Assembly (NCBI GenBank): GCA_942493045.1
Contig: OW818665.1
Span: 1,178,001 to 1,242,000, forward strand
From: Teretinema sp942493045
GTDB lineage: Bacteria > Spirochaetota > Spirochaetia > Treponematales > Treponemataceae
Direction: 5' to 3'
Length of the DNA: 64,000 bases
The stretch's first letter is position 1. Every line of letters begins with the position of its first letter. Positions 7,134-14,857 of the stretch are shown here, piece after piece. A model generated the notes under the pieces. The model did no database searches. It was not told the DNA's origin and saw only the letters and a program-made list of their open reading frames with translations. The position numbers and the translations under genes are program-made.

Positions 7134-8786
7134 CTAATTGTCATACGAATGACGAAGTTTTGTCAACAAGCCGTAAAGCAGAAACAAAGCCGAAACCGAC
7201 GCGAAAAGAACGCCCCACAGATCTCCCCACCACGTATACAGGGTCTGACGATACCCTGCCAGCAACGGTATGCGGCCTACAAGATATTGCTCTGAAAAAG
7301 GCTCGGCCATGAGCTGCACGACCCCATTGGGGTCTACGATGGCAGTCTGCCCGCTGGCGGTGGAACGAACCAGCGGTACCCCGTTCTCGACCGTCCTGAA
7401 GACCGCCATGGCCAGATGCTGATATTGGCAGGAAGCGCTTTTTGCCCAGGCGTCATTGGTTAGATTGATAATGGCGCGGGCGCCGTTTCGCACAAAGCGC
7501 CGGGAAATATATCCAAAAGTATCTTCGAAACATATCGGTGTGGAAAAGGAAAGACCATCAACCGTAAAAACTTTCGGATCATCGGCCTGCCGCCAAAAAT
7601 GAGTATCAAATTCAACCAGTAAATCATAGATAAGCGGAAATATCCTGCGATACGGAAAATGTTCGGTAAAGGGCACCAGATGCATTTTTCGATAGCGTTC
7701 CGGTTCCGGAGGAATAACGTTTAGCCCCGGCCGGAACAGAAAAACGGCATTATAATCCACCCGGTCGATAATCCCTTCATCGGTACGTTCACGAACGGCG
7801 TCATCGTTGCCGATCACAAAGGGTACCGCGGCAGAGTCAATATAGTTCAGCAGATCATTAACCAGCTCTACCGACTGGCGGTCCTCCCGGTAGCGGTAAT
7901 GCCAGTCAATCCGTGGAATAAAGGCTGTTTCCGGCCACACCACCAGCGACAGGTCATCGTTCTCGGCTATGGCCGCGTCAGAGAGCCGGCGCAGTGTATA
8001 AAAGTCACGCTGATAGGTATTAAATCCGCCCAGCCAGGGATCGGAGTTCGGCTGTATCAGGGCTACCTTTATGGTTGGATCCTGTGAATAATCGATCGGA
8101 GCGATAAAAAGTCCCCAAACCAGGGTAAACCCTAAAAAAACCAGATATAAAAAGGCCGGTATACGATTCAGACGGGCAAAAGCAGGCAGCCCGCGCAGCG
8201 CATCCTTGAAACCAGTCTGAGCGCCGGCCTTCAAGCCTCCGGCTATCCAGGCCGAGGGAAACACCACCAGAGCCGAAACACCCCAGACACCAAATATTGA
8301 GGCAATACGGATGATTACCGGCCAACTCCACTGGGAATAACCGATAACGCCATAGGAATAACCATTAAAACCGAGGGTTTTCAGGTATTCATACCCCACC
8401 CAGATCGCCCACTGCAGTATATAACCATAACGCGGATACAGCATATCGGCTAATTTAAGGGCCGGAACGGCCAGCATCAGGTAAAAAAAATAAAGAGCGG
8501 CGATGATATACATGGCCAGCGGGTGAAAAATCAGCAGCCAGTGAGTATACAGACAATAACAGAGCATTCCATACACCGCGCCCCATAAAAAGGAAGCGCG
8601 AAAGCTGACGCGACGCACCAGCAAAAAAAGCGGAATAAAAGAAAACCAGGCCAGCAGAGGAAAACCATTGAGGGAGAGGGGATTCGGCTGTGGCAGGGCG
8701 AAAAGCAACACTGCTAAGACCAACAGCCCGGTATTAACCAGAAAAAAACGCAAGCCCCTGTCCGATTCGGGGATAGCCTTAATCAT
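7134..8786 (-). CDS. lnt: Apolipoprotein N-acyltransferase
   Basis: 550 residues. Six or seven membrane segments lie in residues 13-230, then a nitrilase/CN-hydrolase domain. The catalytic triad can be placed at Glu286 (VVWPETAF), Lys367 (YRKMHLVPF) and Cys419 (TPICFEDTFG). A last membrane segment is at about 520-540. The enzyme adds the third acyl chain to the N-terminal cysteine of lipoproteins at the outer face of the inner membrane. This agrees with the several lipoprotein signals in the window. The start overlaps the HU gene stop as ATGA. Confidence 0.95.
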   Translation of the reverse strand: MIKAIPESDRGLRFFLVNTGLLVLAVLLFALPQPNPLSLNGFPLLAWFSFIPLFLLVRRVSFRASFLWGAVYGMLCYCLYTHWLLIFHPLAMYIIAALYFFYLMLAVPALKLADMLYPRYGYILQWAIWVGYEYLKTLGFNGYSYGVIGYSQWSWPVIIRIASIFGVWGVSALVVFPSAWIAGGLKAGAQTGFKDALRGLPAFARLNRIPAFLYLVFLGFTLVWGLFIAPIDYSQDPTIKVALIQPNSDPWLGGFNTYQRDFYTLRRLSDAAIAENDDLSLVVWPETAFIPRIDWHYRYREDRQSVELVNDLLNYIDSAAVPFVIGNDDAVRERTDEGIIDRVDYNAVFLFRPGLNVIPPEPERYRKMHLVPFTEHFPYRRIFPLIYDLLVEFDTHFWRQADDPKVFTVDGLSFSTPICFEDTFGYISRRFVRNGARAIINLTNDAWAKSASCQYQHLAMAVFRTVENGVPLVRSTASGQTAIVDPNGVVQLMAEPFSEQYLVGRIPLLAGYRQTLYTWWGDLWGVLFASVSALFLLYGLLTKLRHSYDN

Positions 8787-9103
8787 CAGCTCTTGTTCCT
8801 GCGGGCCGGAATTCCCCAGACTATCGATTTCAGCTCTTTTCCGGCGCGGAAAGCGACCACAGCATGATCCTCGACACTTACCAGGGCACCGGTTTTTGGA
8901 TTACGGGCTTTCTGGCGACCCTTACGCTCGCGAATTTCCATAGTACCGAAACCGCGTAATTCAACGGATTGCTCGTTTTCCAGCGCTTCTTTAATTTCTT
9001 CGAGGAATAAATCGACAATCGATCGGATGGTTTTGAGTTCCTGACCGGTTTTTTCGTAAATACGGTCTACCAGATCGCTCTTAGTTTTTTTTGCACCAGT
9101 CAT
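8786..9103 (-). CDS. HU/IHF-family DNA-binding protein
   Basis: 105 residues, about 15 longer than typical HU because of extensions at both ends. The helical dimer core is TKSDLVDRIYEKTGQELKTI; the DNA-binding arm contains LRGFGTMEIRERKGRQKARN, and the tip is RNPKTG, where the conserved proline intercalates into DNA. The C-terminus VVAFRAGKELKSIV is typical. It is the first gene of the lnt-bactofilin-pncC operon: a good promoter lies 49-77 bases upstream and TGAGGT is the ribosome site. Confidence 0.95.
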   Translation of the reverse strand: MTGAKKTKSDLVDRIYEKTGQELKTIRSIVDLFLEEIKEALENEQSVELRGFGTMEIRERKGRQKARNPKTGALVSVEDHAVVAFRAGKELKSIVWGIPARRNKS

Positions 9104-9151
9104 ACCTAAACCTCAGTGGAAAAAGTCCGGAACGGTTCTGCCCGGGGTTTT

Positions 9152-9180
9152 ATAATAGCACGAAAAAGAGTGATTGTTAA
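9152..9180 (-). promoter_or_regulatory. Sigma-70-type promoter of the HU-lnt operon
   Basis: On the minus strand TTAACA (9175-9180), 17-base spacer, TATTAT (9152-9157). The -10 box ends 48 bases before the HU start. The rpsT terminator abuts the -35 box. Confidence 0.75.
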
Positions 9181-9181
9181 G

Positions 9182-9219
9182 AAAAAAAAACCGCAACAAG
9201 CCAAAATCGGCTATTGCGG
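9182..9219 (-). terminator. Intrinsic terminator of rpsT
   Basis: The minus strand forms CCGCAA-T-AGCC / GGCT-TG-TTGCGG around a GATTTT loop, followed by a run of nine T. Confidence 0.9.
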
Positions 9220-9282
9220 TCCTCTTGCTCCGGCAAGCTTACGCTTCCGGGCCTTAAATGCCTGTTACGGTGAACTGAACAA

Positions 9283-9558
9283 TCAGTTTGCGGCAAAAGA
9301 AGCGTTAAAAAGCTTCTGCATGCGCGATTTCTTGCGTGCGGCCGCATTCGGAGCAATAATGCCCTTGCGCGCCGCTGTGTCAAGTTCCTTGATCAATTCG
9401 CGTAAAAGTGTCTGAGCCTGCGCCGGATCTTTTGTCTGAACGCTGCTCACATATTTTTTCGCACTGGTCCGTACGGAACTCTTCACGGCCTTGTTCTTTA
9501 TTCGCCGTACTTCGCTCTGCTTGTGTCTCTTGACTGCAGATGAATTTTTTACTGCCAA
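9283..9558 (-). CDS. rpsT: 30S ribosomal protein S20, TTG start
   Basis: 91 residues, Lys/Arg-rich three-helix protein: SSAVKRHKQSEVRRIKNKAV then KGIIAPNAAARKKSRMQK, the S20 signature. The first codon is TTG (9556-9558) with GGGGGG as ribosome site; no ATG or GTG lies in a better position. E. coli rpsT also starts with UUG and is autoregulated at translation, so the rare start is probably functional. It has its own promoter and terminator. Confidence 0.95.
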   Translation of the reverse strand: MAVKNSSAVKRHKQSEVRRIKNKAVKSSVRTSAKKYVSSVQTKDPAQAQTLLRELIKELDTAARKGIIAPNAAARKKSRMQKLFNASFAAN

Positions 9559-9588
9559 AGGGAACCCCCCAAATAAAACTGTTCCAGC

Positions 9589-9617
9589 AGAATACCAGAT
9601 TGACTATTGGACGTCAA
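9589..9617 (-). promoter_or_regulatory. rpsT promoter
   Basis: Minus strand TTGACG (9612-9617), 17-base spacer, TATTCT (9589-9594), giving a leader of about 25 bases. It is divergent from the zinc-ribbon gene promoter 43 bases away. Confidence 0.8.
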
Positions 9618-9659
9618 GACCCGAAGAACCGGTACAGCTGTCTTTCAGTCAGTCTCAGC

Positions 9660-9688
9660 TTGACACTGCCCCGCTATTTACTTATTAT
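9660..9688 (+). promoter_or_regulatory. Promoter of the zinc-ribbon protein gene
   Basis: TTGACA (9660-9665), 17-base spacer, TATTAT (9683-9688); AGGAG at 9706-9710 is the ribosome site. Confidence 0.85.
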
Positions 9689-9717
9689 ACGTTATATCTA
9701 TTTTCAGGAGACTACAG

Positions 9718-9888
9718 ATGGGTGGAGCCAGTAAGAACTCTCGTACCTCGGTTACAACGCACAAGTTTTTGTGTAACTGCGGCGGCGAGGTTATCATGAA
9801 GACCCTGTTTGAAAGCGGAAAACTGAAGAATGTAGCGGAATGCTCCAAGTGCAAGCGCACCGAACGCCGTCCGAAGGACTTCAAATAA
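9718..9888 (+). CDS. 56-residue zinc-ribbon protein
   Basis: Short gene with a consensus promoter, a good AGGAG site and a strong terminator of its own, so clearly expressed. It encodes MGGASKNSRTSVTTHKF followed by CNCGG, a 20-residue hydrophobic/charged middle, CSKCKR and a basic tail ending RRPKDFK. The CxC...CxxC pattern should bind one zinc, in the manner of small ribosomal proteins (L31, L33, L36) or ribosome-associated ribbons. It does not match L33 or L36. The basic charge and its divergent pairing with rpsT suggest a ribosome or RNA partner. That is inference. Confidence 0.85.
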   Translation: MGGASKNSRTSVTTHKFLCNCGGEVIMKTLFESGKLKNVAECSKCKRTERRPKDFK

Positions 9889-9916
9889 ATCCCGCATTCA
9901 GGGAATACCTGTGGAA

Positions 9917-9957
9917 AAGGCTGTTATGAACAAAAGTTCATGACGGCCTTTTTTTAT
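9917..9957 (+). terminator. Intrinsic terminator of the zinc-ribbon gene
   Basis: A 15-bp stem (AAGGCTGTTATGAAC with GTTCATGACGGCCTT, two G-U pairs), loop AAAA, then TTTTTT. It lies between convergent genes. Confidence 0.93.
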
Positions 9958-10003
9958 TAGTTTGCCTGGAAATCTTCCGTTATCGCGACCGGAATTATCT
10001 ATG

Positions 10004-10747
10004 CTATTGACGCCAGGCGTCCAGCTGTGCTTGGATCAGGGCCTTGCCCTCCTCCAAGATGCGCAATTGATCGGCCTTGCTCTGCGGAGCCGGAAATATG
10101 CGCAGAATTTTTACCCGATAATGCCCGCCGCGCATATTTTTTGCCATTCCACCAAGAGTAGAAACCCTCCAGCCCCCATCTATCGCGCAAACCGCTACCG
10201 GCATGGGCGCCTTATCCAAGAAACGCCTAAAACCGGCGGCATGAAAAACTCCCAGTTTTCCGTCAACTGAACGGGTTCCCTCAGGGAAAATTACCGGAAT
10301 GGTACCGTTCTGACGTACCCGCAGGGCAAATTCGTCAATGGTTTTCATCAATTTGGAGGGACTGCCTTTGCGGTCGATCAGACAATGTCTATCGGAAGTT
10401 AATACCAGGGATACCACCGGAACATGTTTACCAAGTTCAGCCTTGGCGATAAAACGCAGGCGTGAACCGTCTAAAAAGCGCATGAACAGCGGAATATCGA
10501 GCAGGCTTTGATGATTTGACATAACCAGATACTGATCCGGAAGTTGATCCTTCAGATTCTTCTCGCCCGCAAAATAAAACCGCATAAAAAAAGAAAAAAA
10601 GGCGAAAATTCGGCCGGCATAGCGGGTAGTGATAATTTTATTCAGTGACAAGGTGAGGCTACGGTTAAAAGTCCAGAACAGCCGGTTCAAAAAGGCCACG
10701 CCCATGAACGAAACCGCGATACAGCTCAGCGTGATAAAAGTCATCAT
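10004..10747 (-). CDS. 1-acyl-sn-glycerol-3-phosphate acyltransferase (PlsC family)
   Basis: 247 residues. An N-terminal hydrophobic segment (FITLSCIAVSFMGVAFL) is followed by the acyltransferase domain: catalytic NHxxxD in VMSNHQSLLDIPLF, block II RLRFIAKAELGK, block III VIFPEGTRSVDGK and block IV APMPVAVCAIDGG. It makes phosphatidic acid from lysophosphatidate. GGGAGG lies five bases before the ATG at 10747 (an ATGATG pair), which selects this start over an ATG 18 codons-in-frame upstream region. Downstream of the DinG-like gene by 53 bases, perhaps co-transcribed. Confidence 0.92.
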   Translation of the reverse strand: MMTFITLSCIAVSFMGVAFLNRLFWTFNRSLTLSLNKIITTRYAGRIFAFFSFFMRFYFAGEKNLKDQLPDQYLVMSNHQSLLDIPLFMRFLDGSRLRFIAKAELGKHVPVVSLVLTSDRHCLIDRKGSPSKLMKTIDEFALRVRQNGTIPVIFPEGTRSVDGKLGVFHAAGFRRFLDKAPMPVAVCAIDGGWRVSTLGGMAKNMRGGHYRVKILRIFPAPQSKADQLRILEEGKALIQAQLDAWRQ

Positions 10748-10800
10748 GGCAGCCTCCCTATTCATTTTTAAAGTAGCGGCGAGAGTTGAACCTGTCAAGC

Positions 10801-13266
10801 TCAGGGATATAAAAAGGTCTCAATCTTCCGGGCAACTGTTGCCAGAGGCTGAAAACAGGTTTGCGTCTCCGGAATGCTTTCCAGGAAGACCCTTCCATAC
10901 TTCTTGGCTAACAACCGTCTGTCCAGCACCGTAACCACGCCCCGGTCGGTTTTTTTGCGCATTAACCGGCCGAAACCCTGCCTGAAACGCACAACCGCTT
11001 CGGGCAGACTCAACTCCATAAAAGGGCTGCCGCCGGCTTTTTCTATCGCTTCAGAGCGGGCCGCCAAAACCGGGTCATTAGGAACACTGAAGGGCAGTTT
11101 CGCGATAATAACCTGCAGCAGTGTATCTCCCGGCGCGTCCACCCCTTCCCAGAAAGAATCGGTTGCGAACAACACACTGTCTTCATCCTGCCGGAAAGAC
11201 TCCAACAGGCGGGAGCGGTCATCTTCGCCCTGCCGGAAAATGGTGATCCCGCTGGAGGCCAGTACCGATCGGGCGGTTTCACAGGCTGAGCGCAGGGACT
11301 CATGCGACGTGAACAGGACCAGGGCATGCCCGGCAGAGGCTTGTAAGAGTTTTATGATAGCAGCTTCAATGTACACCTGAAAACCGCTTTCTTCCGGCAG
11401 GGGAGCGTCTTCCGGAATGGCCAGTAGCACGTTTTTGCCATACGGAAAAGGCGAGTCGTACACTCCGCTCAGCACCCGGTCGGCTTCCATCAACGATACT
11501 CCGGTGCGGAACAGCCACCAGGCGAAACTGGTTCCGGTACGCAGGGTAGCTGAGGTACAGATAATGGTCCGTAACGGTTCAAAAACCCCTTCTTTCATCA
11601 TAGGAGCCACCGAAAGCGGGGTTTGAACAAAACGCGGATACCAGGCCCCTTCAGTTTTTTCGCCGCTACGGCCGGCCCGGGCCGGAAGGCGGTTTTTCTC
11701 GATCCAAAAAACTGATTCCCGCCGTTCATCCCACTCATAAAAATGAAGACACAGTGAGCCTATAAACTCCAGCCGGCGCAGGGCAAATTTTGCTTCCCAG
11801 ACCACTGGATCATTGAGATCATCCTCGCTGATTCCTTCCAGAATATTGCGGACGGAACCGGCGAATACAGCGACAGCCGTCCGGAGGGCCCGCAGAGTTT
11901 CAAAAAGCGGTTGAGCCGCAACAGCTGTGCTGTCCGACAGTCGCCAGGAGAAATTGTCGCCGAGCAGGGCCATCGCGGCGTCCTCGGCCCGGCTGAACTC
12001 TTCTTTCATGGATTGAATGGCCGAAAGGGCGCATTGATACTCACCCTCGGCCGATGAAAGGCGGGCCAGGGTACTCATGTGCCCGGCAACGGAACCGCGC
12101 CGGACCCGGTATAAAAGAGCGATCTGCTTGTTCAACTTAAAGCGGGTAAAATATTCAGAAAAAAAGCTGGTAGCGGCCGCTTCCATACCATGAGCTTCAT
12201 CAAAAATAATATTCTTAAACGGCGGGAGCACCGCGGTATCCTCGTACCCGGTACCTGCCATGCGTACCTCCAGGTCCGCGAACAGCAGATGGTGGTTCAC
12301 CACCAGTATCGCCGCGGAGGCCGCTTCCTTTCGAACCCGCATCACAAAACAGTCTTCATGGAAAGAGCAACGCATTCCCATGCAGGCATCCGATTCCGAA
12401 CAAATCCGCGACCAGAGCGTATCGGTCGGCACAAAGGAGAGGTCGGAGCGGCTGCCGTCAACAGTGACTCGGGACCACTCACTGATCAGAGCCAGCTCGG
12501 AACTCTCTTCCTCAAATAAATCCTGATCCTGCAGCGCTTCCGCTAGACGACGCTTGCACAGATAATTCTGACGGCCCTTTAACAGAACATATTTCACCGG
12601 ACGGCCGATAATCCGGACAGCCATCGGAATATCTTTTTCAACCAATTGCTGCTGCAGGTTGATTGTTCCAGTTGATATCACGACCCGGTCAAGGTTATCC
12701 AGCGCCCAGGTAATGGCCGGCAGCAAATAAGCGAAACTCTTACCGACACCGGTACCGGCTTCAAATACGCCGATAAGCCCGCCGTTGAACGCGGCCGACA
12801 CTGCCGCAGCCAATTCAATCTGGGTGGGTCGGCTTTCAAACTGCCCAGACAAGGCGGCCAGCGGTCCGCCCTCGTCCAGCAGCGAGGCCACCGCGGCACA
12901 GTCCAGCCTCTGCAGTTCTACTGTCCGCACCGGTTCTACTACCACATATACGGCAGAAGCTTGATTGTCAATTATATAAAAACCGGTACCCGTATCGGCA
13001 TAACGGGCGGCAATGTCCAGATCGGCGTCGCTGGGACTCAGAAATCCGGAGGGATGATTGTGAATGAGCACACTGGCTTCTCCGGCGGCCGATTTGACCA
13101 CCGGCACGGCTTTTTTATGGCCGCGGGCAGCAACCTGAACCTGATGAATAACACCCTCGGAATCCAGAGCGCCGGTAAAAAAAACTTCATTTCCGCCGGC
13201 AGCTTCAATTTCGGCGCGGATAAAAAGCAGGACAGCGTCGGAGAAGAGATCGTGTATTTCGCTCAT
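10801..13266 (-). CDS. JAMM/RadC-like domain fused to a DinG/XPD-type helicase
   Basis: 821 residues. Residues 1-115 form a JAB/MPN metalloprotease-like domain with a complete JAMM set: Glu27, His69 and His71 in IHNHPSG, Ser79 and Asp82. The rest is a DinG/XPD superfamily 2 helicase: Walker A EAGTGVGKS near 175, a four-cysteine Fe-S region (YLCKRRL; SRICSESDACMGMRC; HEDCFVM), DEAH box IIFDEAHGME, and C-terminal motifs CTSATLRTG, FATDSFWEGVDAPGD and RFRQGFGRLMRKKTDRG. DinG-type enzymes unwind R-loops and forked DNA 5'-3'. The JAMM half is close to RadC, whose function is unsettled. GGGAGG precedes the start. It lies directly behind a tRNA-Glu gene and its terminator. Confidence 0.93.
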   Translation of the reverse strand: MSEIHDLFSDAVLLFIRAEIEAAGGNEVFFTGALDSEGVIHQVQVAARGHKKAVPVVKSAAGEASVLIHNHPSGFLSPSDADLDIAARYADTGTGFYIIDNQASAVYVVVEPVRTVELQRLDCAAVASLLDEGGPLAALSGQFESRPTQIELAAAVSAAFNGGLIGVFEAGTGVGKSFAYLLPAITWALDNLDRVVISTGTINLQQQLVEKDIPMAVRIIGRPVKYVLLKGRQNYLCKRRLAEALQDQDLFEEESSELALISEWSRVTVDGSRSDLSFVPTDTLWSRICSESDACMGMRCSFHEDCFVMRVRKEAASAAILVVNHHLLFADLEVRMAGTGYEDTAVLPPFKNIIFDEAHGMEAAATSFFSEYFTRFKLNKQIALLYRVRRGSVAGHMSTLARLSSAEGEYQCALSAIQSMKEEFSRAEDAAMALLGDNFSWRLSDSTAVAAQPLFETLRALRTAVAVFAGSVRNILEGISEDDLNDPVVWEAKFALRRLEFIGSLCLHFYEWDERRESVFWIEKNRLPARAGRSGEKTEGAWYPRFVQTPLSVAPMMKEGVFEPLRTIICTSATLRTGTSFAWWLFRTGVSLMEADRVLSGVYDSPFPYGKNVLLAIPEDAPLPEESGFQVYIEAAIIKLLQASAGHALVLFTSHESLRSACETARSVLASSGITIFRQGEDDRSRLLESFRQDEDSVLFATDSFWEGVDAPGDTLLQVIIAKLPFSVPNDPVLAARSEAIEKAGGSPFMELSLPEAVVRFRQGFGRLMRKKTDRGVVTVLDRRLLAKKYGRVFLESIPETQTCFQPLATVARKIETFLYP

Positions 13267-13284
13267 ATCCCTCCCGAAGCGCCG

Positions 13285-13317
13285 AAAAAAAAAGGTAAGG
13301 ACAAGCGTCCTTACCTT
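13285..13317 (-). terminator. Intrinsic terminator behind tRNA-Glu, just before the JAMM-DinG start
   Basis: An 11-bp perfect stem (AAGGTAAGGAC / GTCCTTACCTT) with a four-base loop, then T8-9 on the minus strand. The helicase ribosome site starts about 10 bases beyond the T-run. Confidence 0.9.
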
Positions 13318-13340
13318 ACCTATCCGGCTTTACGCCGAAA

Positions 13341-13412
13341 CATCTCCTAGGGGAATTGAACCCCTGTTGTCGGGATGAAAACCCGATGTCCTAACCACTA
13401 GACGAAGGAGAC
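13341..13412 (-). tRNA. tRNA-Glu (TTC)
   Basis: Cloverleaf of 72 bases on the minus strand: acceptor GTCTCCT/AGGAGAT, D-arm CGTCTAGTGGTTAGG, anticodon stem TCGGG/CCCGA with loop TTTTCAT (anticodon TTC), T-arm AGGGGTTCAATTCCCCT. CCA is not encoded. The D-arm is the usual tRNA-Glu type. Confidence 0.96.
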
Positions 13413-13442
13413 AAGCACAGCACAGATGCTGTAATGGAGTAA

Positions 13443-13471
13443 CTTATACCAAAACCTTCGCCTTTTGTCAA
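13443..13471 (-). promoter_or_regulatory. tRNA-Glu promoter
   Basis: Minus strand TTGACA (13466-13471), 17-base spacer, TATAAG (13443-13448), about 30 bases before the tRNA 5' end. Confidence 0.85.
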
Positions 13472-13508
13472 GAGAACGCCAAACAGAACAGTCCTCAGCC
13501 CAGGGACC

Positions 13509-14777
13509 TTAAATATCCAGCTTCCGGGCAATCATCATCCGCAATTTTTCCTCATCTTCTTTTTTAAGGCCCAGGGAGACAGCGGTATCCAATGCCACCA
13601 GAGACTCTGAATAGCGGCCTAAATTGTAATAGGAATGCGCCTGACGAAAATAGACATAGGCCTGAAAACGATTGAGTGAGAGTGATTGGTCAAAAGAGGC
13701 AATAGCCTCCAAGTCATTACCCATCGCTGACTGCACTATTCCGACATAATAATAAGCCCGGTAATTGTCGGGTTTGTTTTCGGCGCTCATCCTGAAATCA
13801 GAAAGCGCCTCTTCATAACGGGATTGGGCAAAAAAGGCCATCCCGCGGTGTTTGTAAATCACGGACAGTATCACTTCATTGGGCTGGGCTTCAATAATAC
13901 GGGTGTAAATCATCACCGCTTGGGAAAGTTTACCATCGTTATGGGCCTGGATGGCATCAAGTATCATATCGTCAATCGTGCCCTGAACATAGGTTAAGGC
14001 CGGATCGGTGATTTCAGCAGGGACAATATGACCCGCATCAGGATTAGAAACCGCAGCTGTTCTGGTTATTCCCGGATGATCGGTAAGCTTATCGGCTTGC
14101 AGATAAAAACTGCCCCGCCTTTTATCCAGCTCGCTGTTTAACCGGTTCTGATAATCGCGTATTTCCTGGAAAATAATATCAGCAAGGCTCAAACTGGCAT
14201 TAATAGACGCCAGTTTGCGTTTTAAGGGTAGATCAAAGGGTGAAAATTCCGATTTATAAACCAGTTCATGTTCAACTTCCGCCCAGGCATCCTGCAGAAT
14301 GGTACGCACCTGGATCTCGAAGAGTAGTTTATCAGGCACACGCAAATCCTTACGCATCTCCGGCGGAACCGCTAATAAAATATGGGTAGATTCATACCCG
14401 AACTCCCGGAAAGTGCGGTCGGCGCCCTTGCGCTCCACTTCAAAGACCTTAAAAATTCCGCAGAGCTGTTTTTCGACATCGGTAAGATCCTGTAAAAAGG
14501 CACAGATGATGCGAATCCCTAAAATGTCCGTTATCAGAGGAAGAGTTCCCGGGCGAGGAGCGCTCTCGGGCATGTTTTTAAGTAATTTGCGATAATAACT
14601 GGGAAAGGATTTAACCCGTGACTTATAGGTTGGAACGGAGGAAACTTTGATCTGTGTTTTTAAGGTTTCTTCGATTCTGCCTAAAAGCGTAAAGAGATCC
14701 GGCATTACCGAAGAATACAACTGATTCAGCAGCTCCTTGTTGGGAAACCAGCTGCCCCTTTGTGAAGTAGAAGTCAT
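13509..14777 (-). CDS. RelA/SpoT-type synthetase domain protein with C-terminal TPRs
   Basis: 422 residues. Residues about 20-215 match the RelA_SpoT (p)ppGpp synthetase domain: ITDILGIRIICAFLQDLTDV, FREFGYESTHILLAVP and FEIQVRTILQDAWAEVEHEL, with conserved ExQ/VRT and WAxxEH. There is no HD hydrolase and no TGS/ACT region, as in small alarmone synthetases. After a linker, residues about 285-415 carry TPR units (MIYTRIIEAQPNE; YRAYYYVGIVQSAMGN; AYVYFRQAHSYYNLGRYSE). The ATG at 14777 is chosen because a TTGCTC-17-TATACT promoter ends 7 bases before it; the in-frame TTG at 14813 lies inside the -35 box. No ribosome site exists, so the mRNA is probably leaderless. Activity (synthesis or RNA binding) is not shown. 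Confidence 0.9.
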   Translation of the reverse strand: MTSTSQRGSWFPNKELLNQLYSSVMPDLFTLLGRIEETLKTQIKVSSVPTYKSRVKSFPSYYRKLLKNMPESAPRPGTLPLITDILGIRIICAFLQDLTDVEKQLCGIFKVFEVERKGADRTFREFGYESTHILLAVPPEMRKDLRVPDKLLFEIQVRTILQDAWAEVEHELVYKSEFSPFDLPLKRKLASINASLSLADIIFQEIRDYQNRLNSELDKRRGSFYLQADKLTDHPGITRTAAVSNPDAGHIVPAEITDPALTYVQGTIDDMILDAIQAHNDGKLSQAVMIYTRIIEAQPNEVILSVIYKHRGMAFFAQSRYEEALSDFRMSAENKPDNYRAYYYVGIVQSAMGNDLEAIASFDQSLSLNRFQAYVYFRQAHSYYNLGRYSESLVALDTAVSLGLKKEDEEKLRMMIARKLDI

Positions 14778-14784
14778 AGAATAG

Positions 14785-14813
14785 AGTATAGTCGGTTTAC
14801 ACGGCGGGAGCAA
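14785..14813 (-). promoter_or_regulatory. Promoter giving a probable leaderless Rel-TPR mRNA
   Basis: Minus strand TTGCTC (14808-14813), 17-base spacer, TATACT (14785-14790), 7 bases, ATG. Confidence 0.65.
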
Positions 14814-14840
14814 ATAAAAAAGGGACCCGAAGGTCCCTTT
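14814..14840. terminator. flaA terminator
   Basis: AAAGGGACC-CGAA-GGTCCCTTT: a 9-bp stem with a tetraloop, followed on the minus strand by a T-run. It abuts the Rel-TPR promoter. Confidence 0.93.
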
Positions 14841-14857
14841 TCTAAAAAACCGGAGTA

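Noticed and set aside
14778..14813. TTG at 14813 as start of the Rel-TPR gene
   Set aside because: The TTG lies in the -35 hexamer of the promoter; the transcript begins downstream of it, so ATG 14777 is used.
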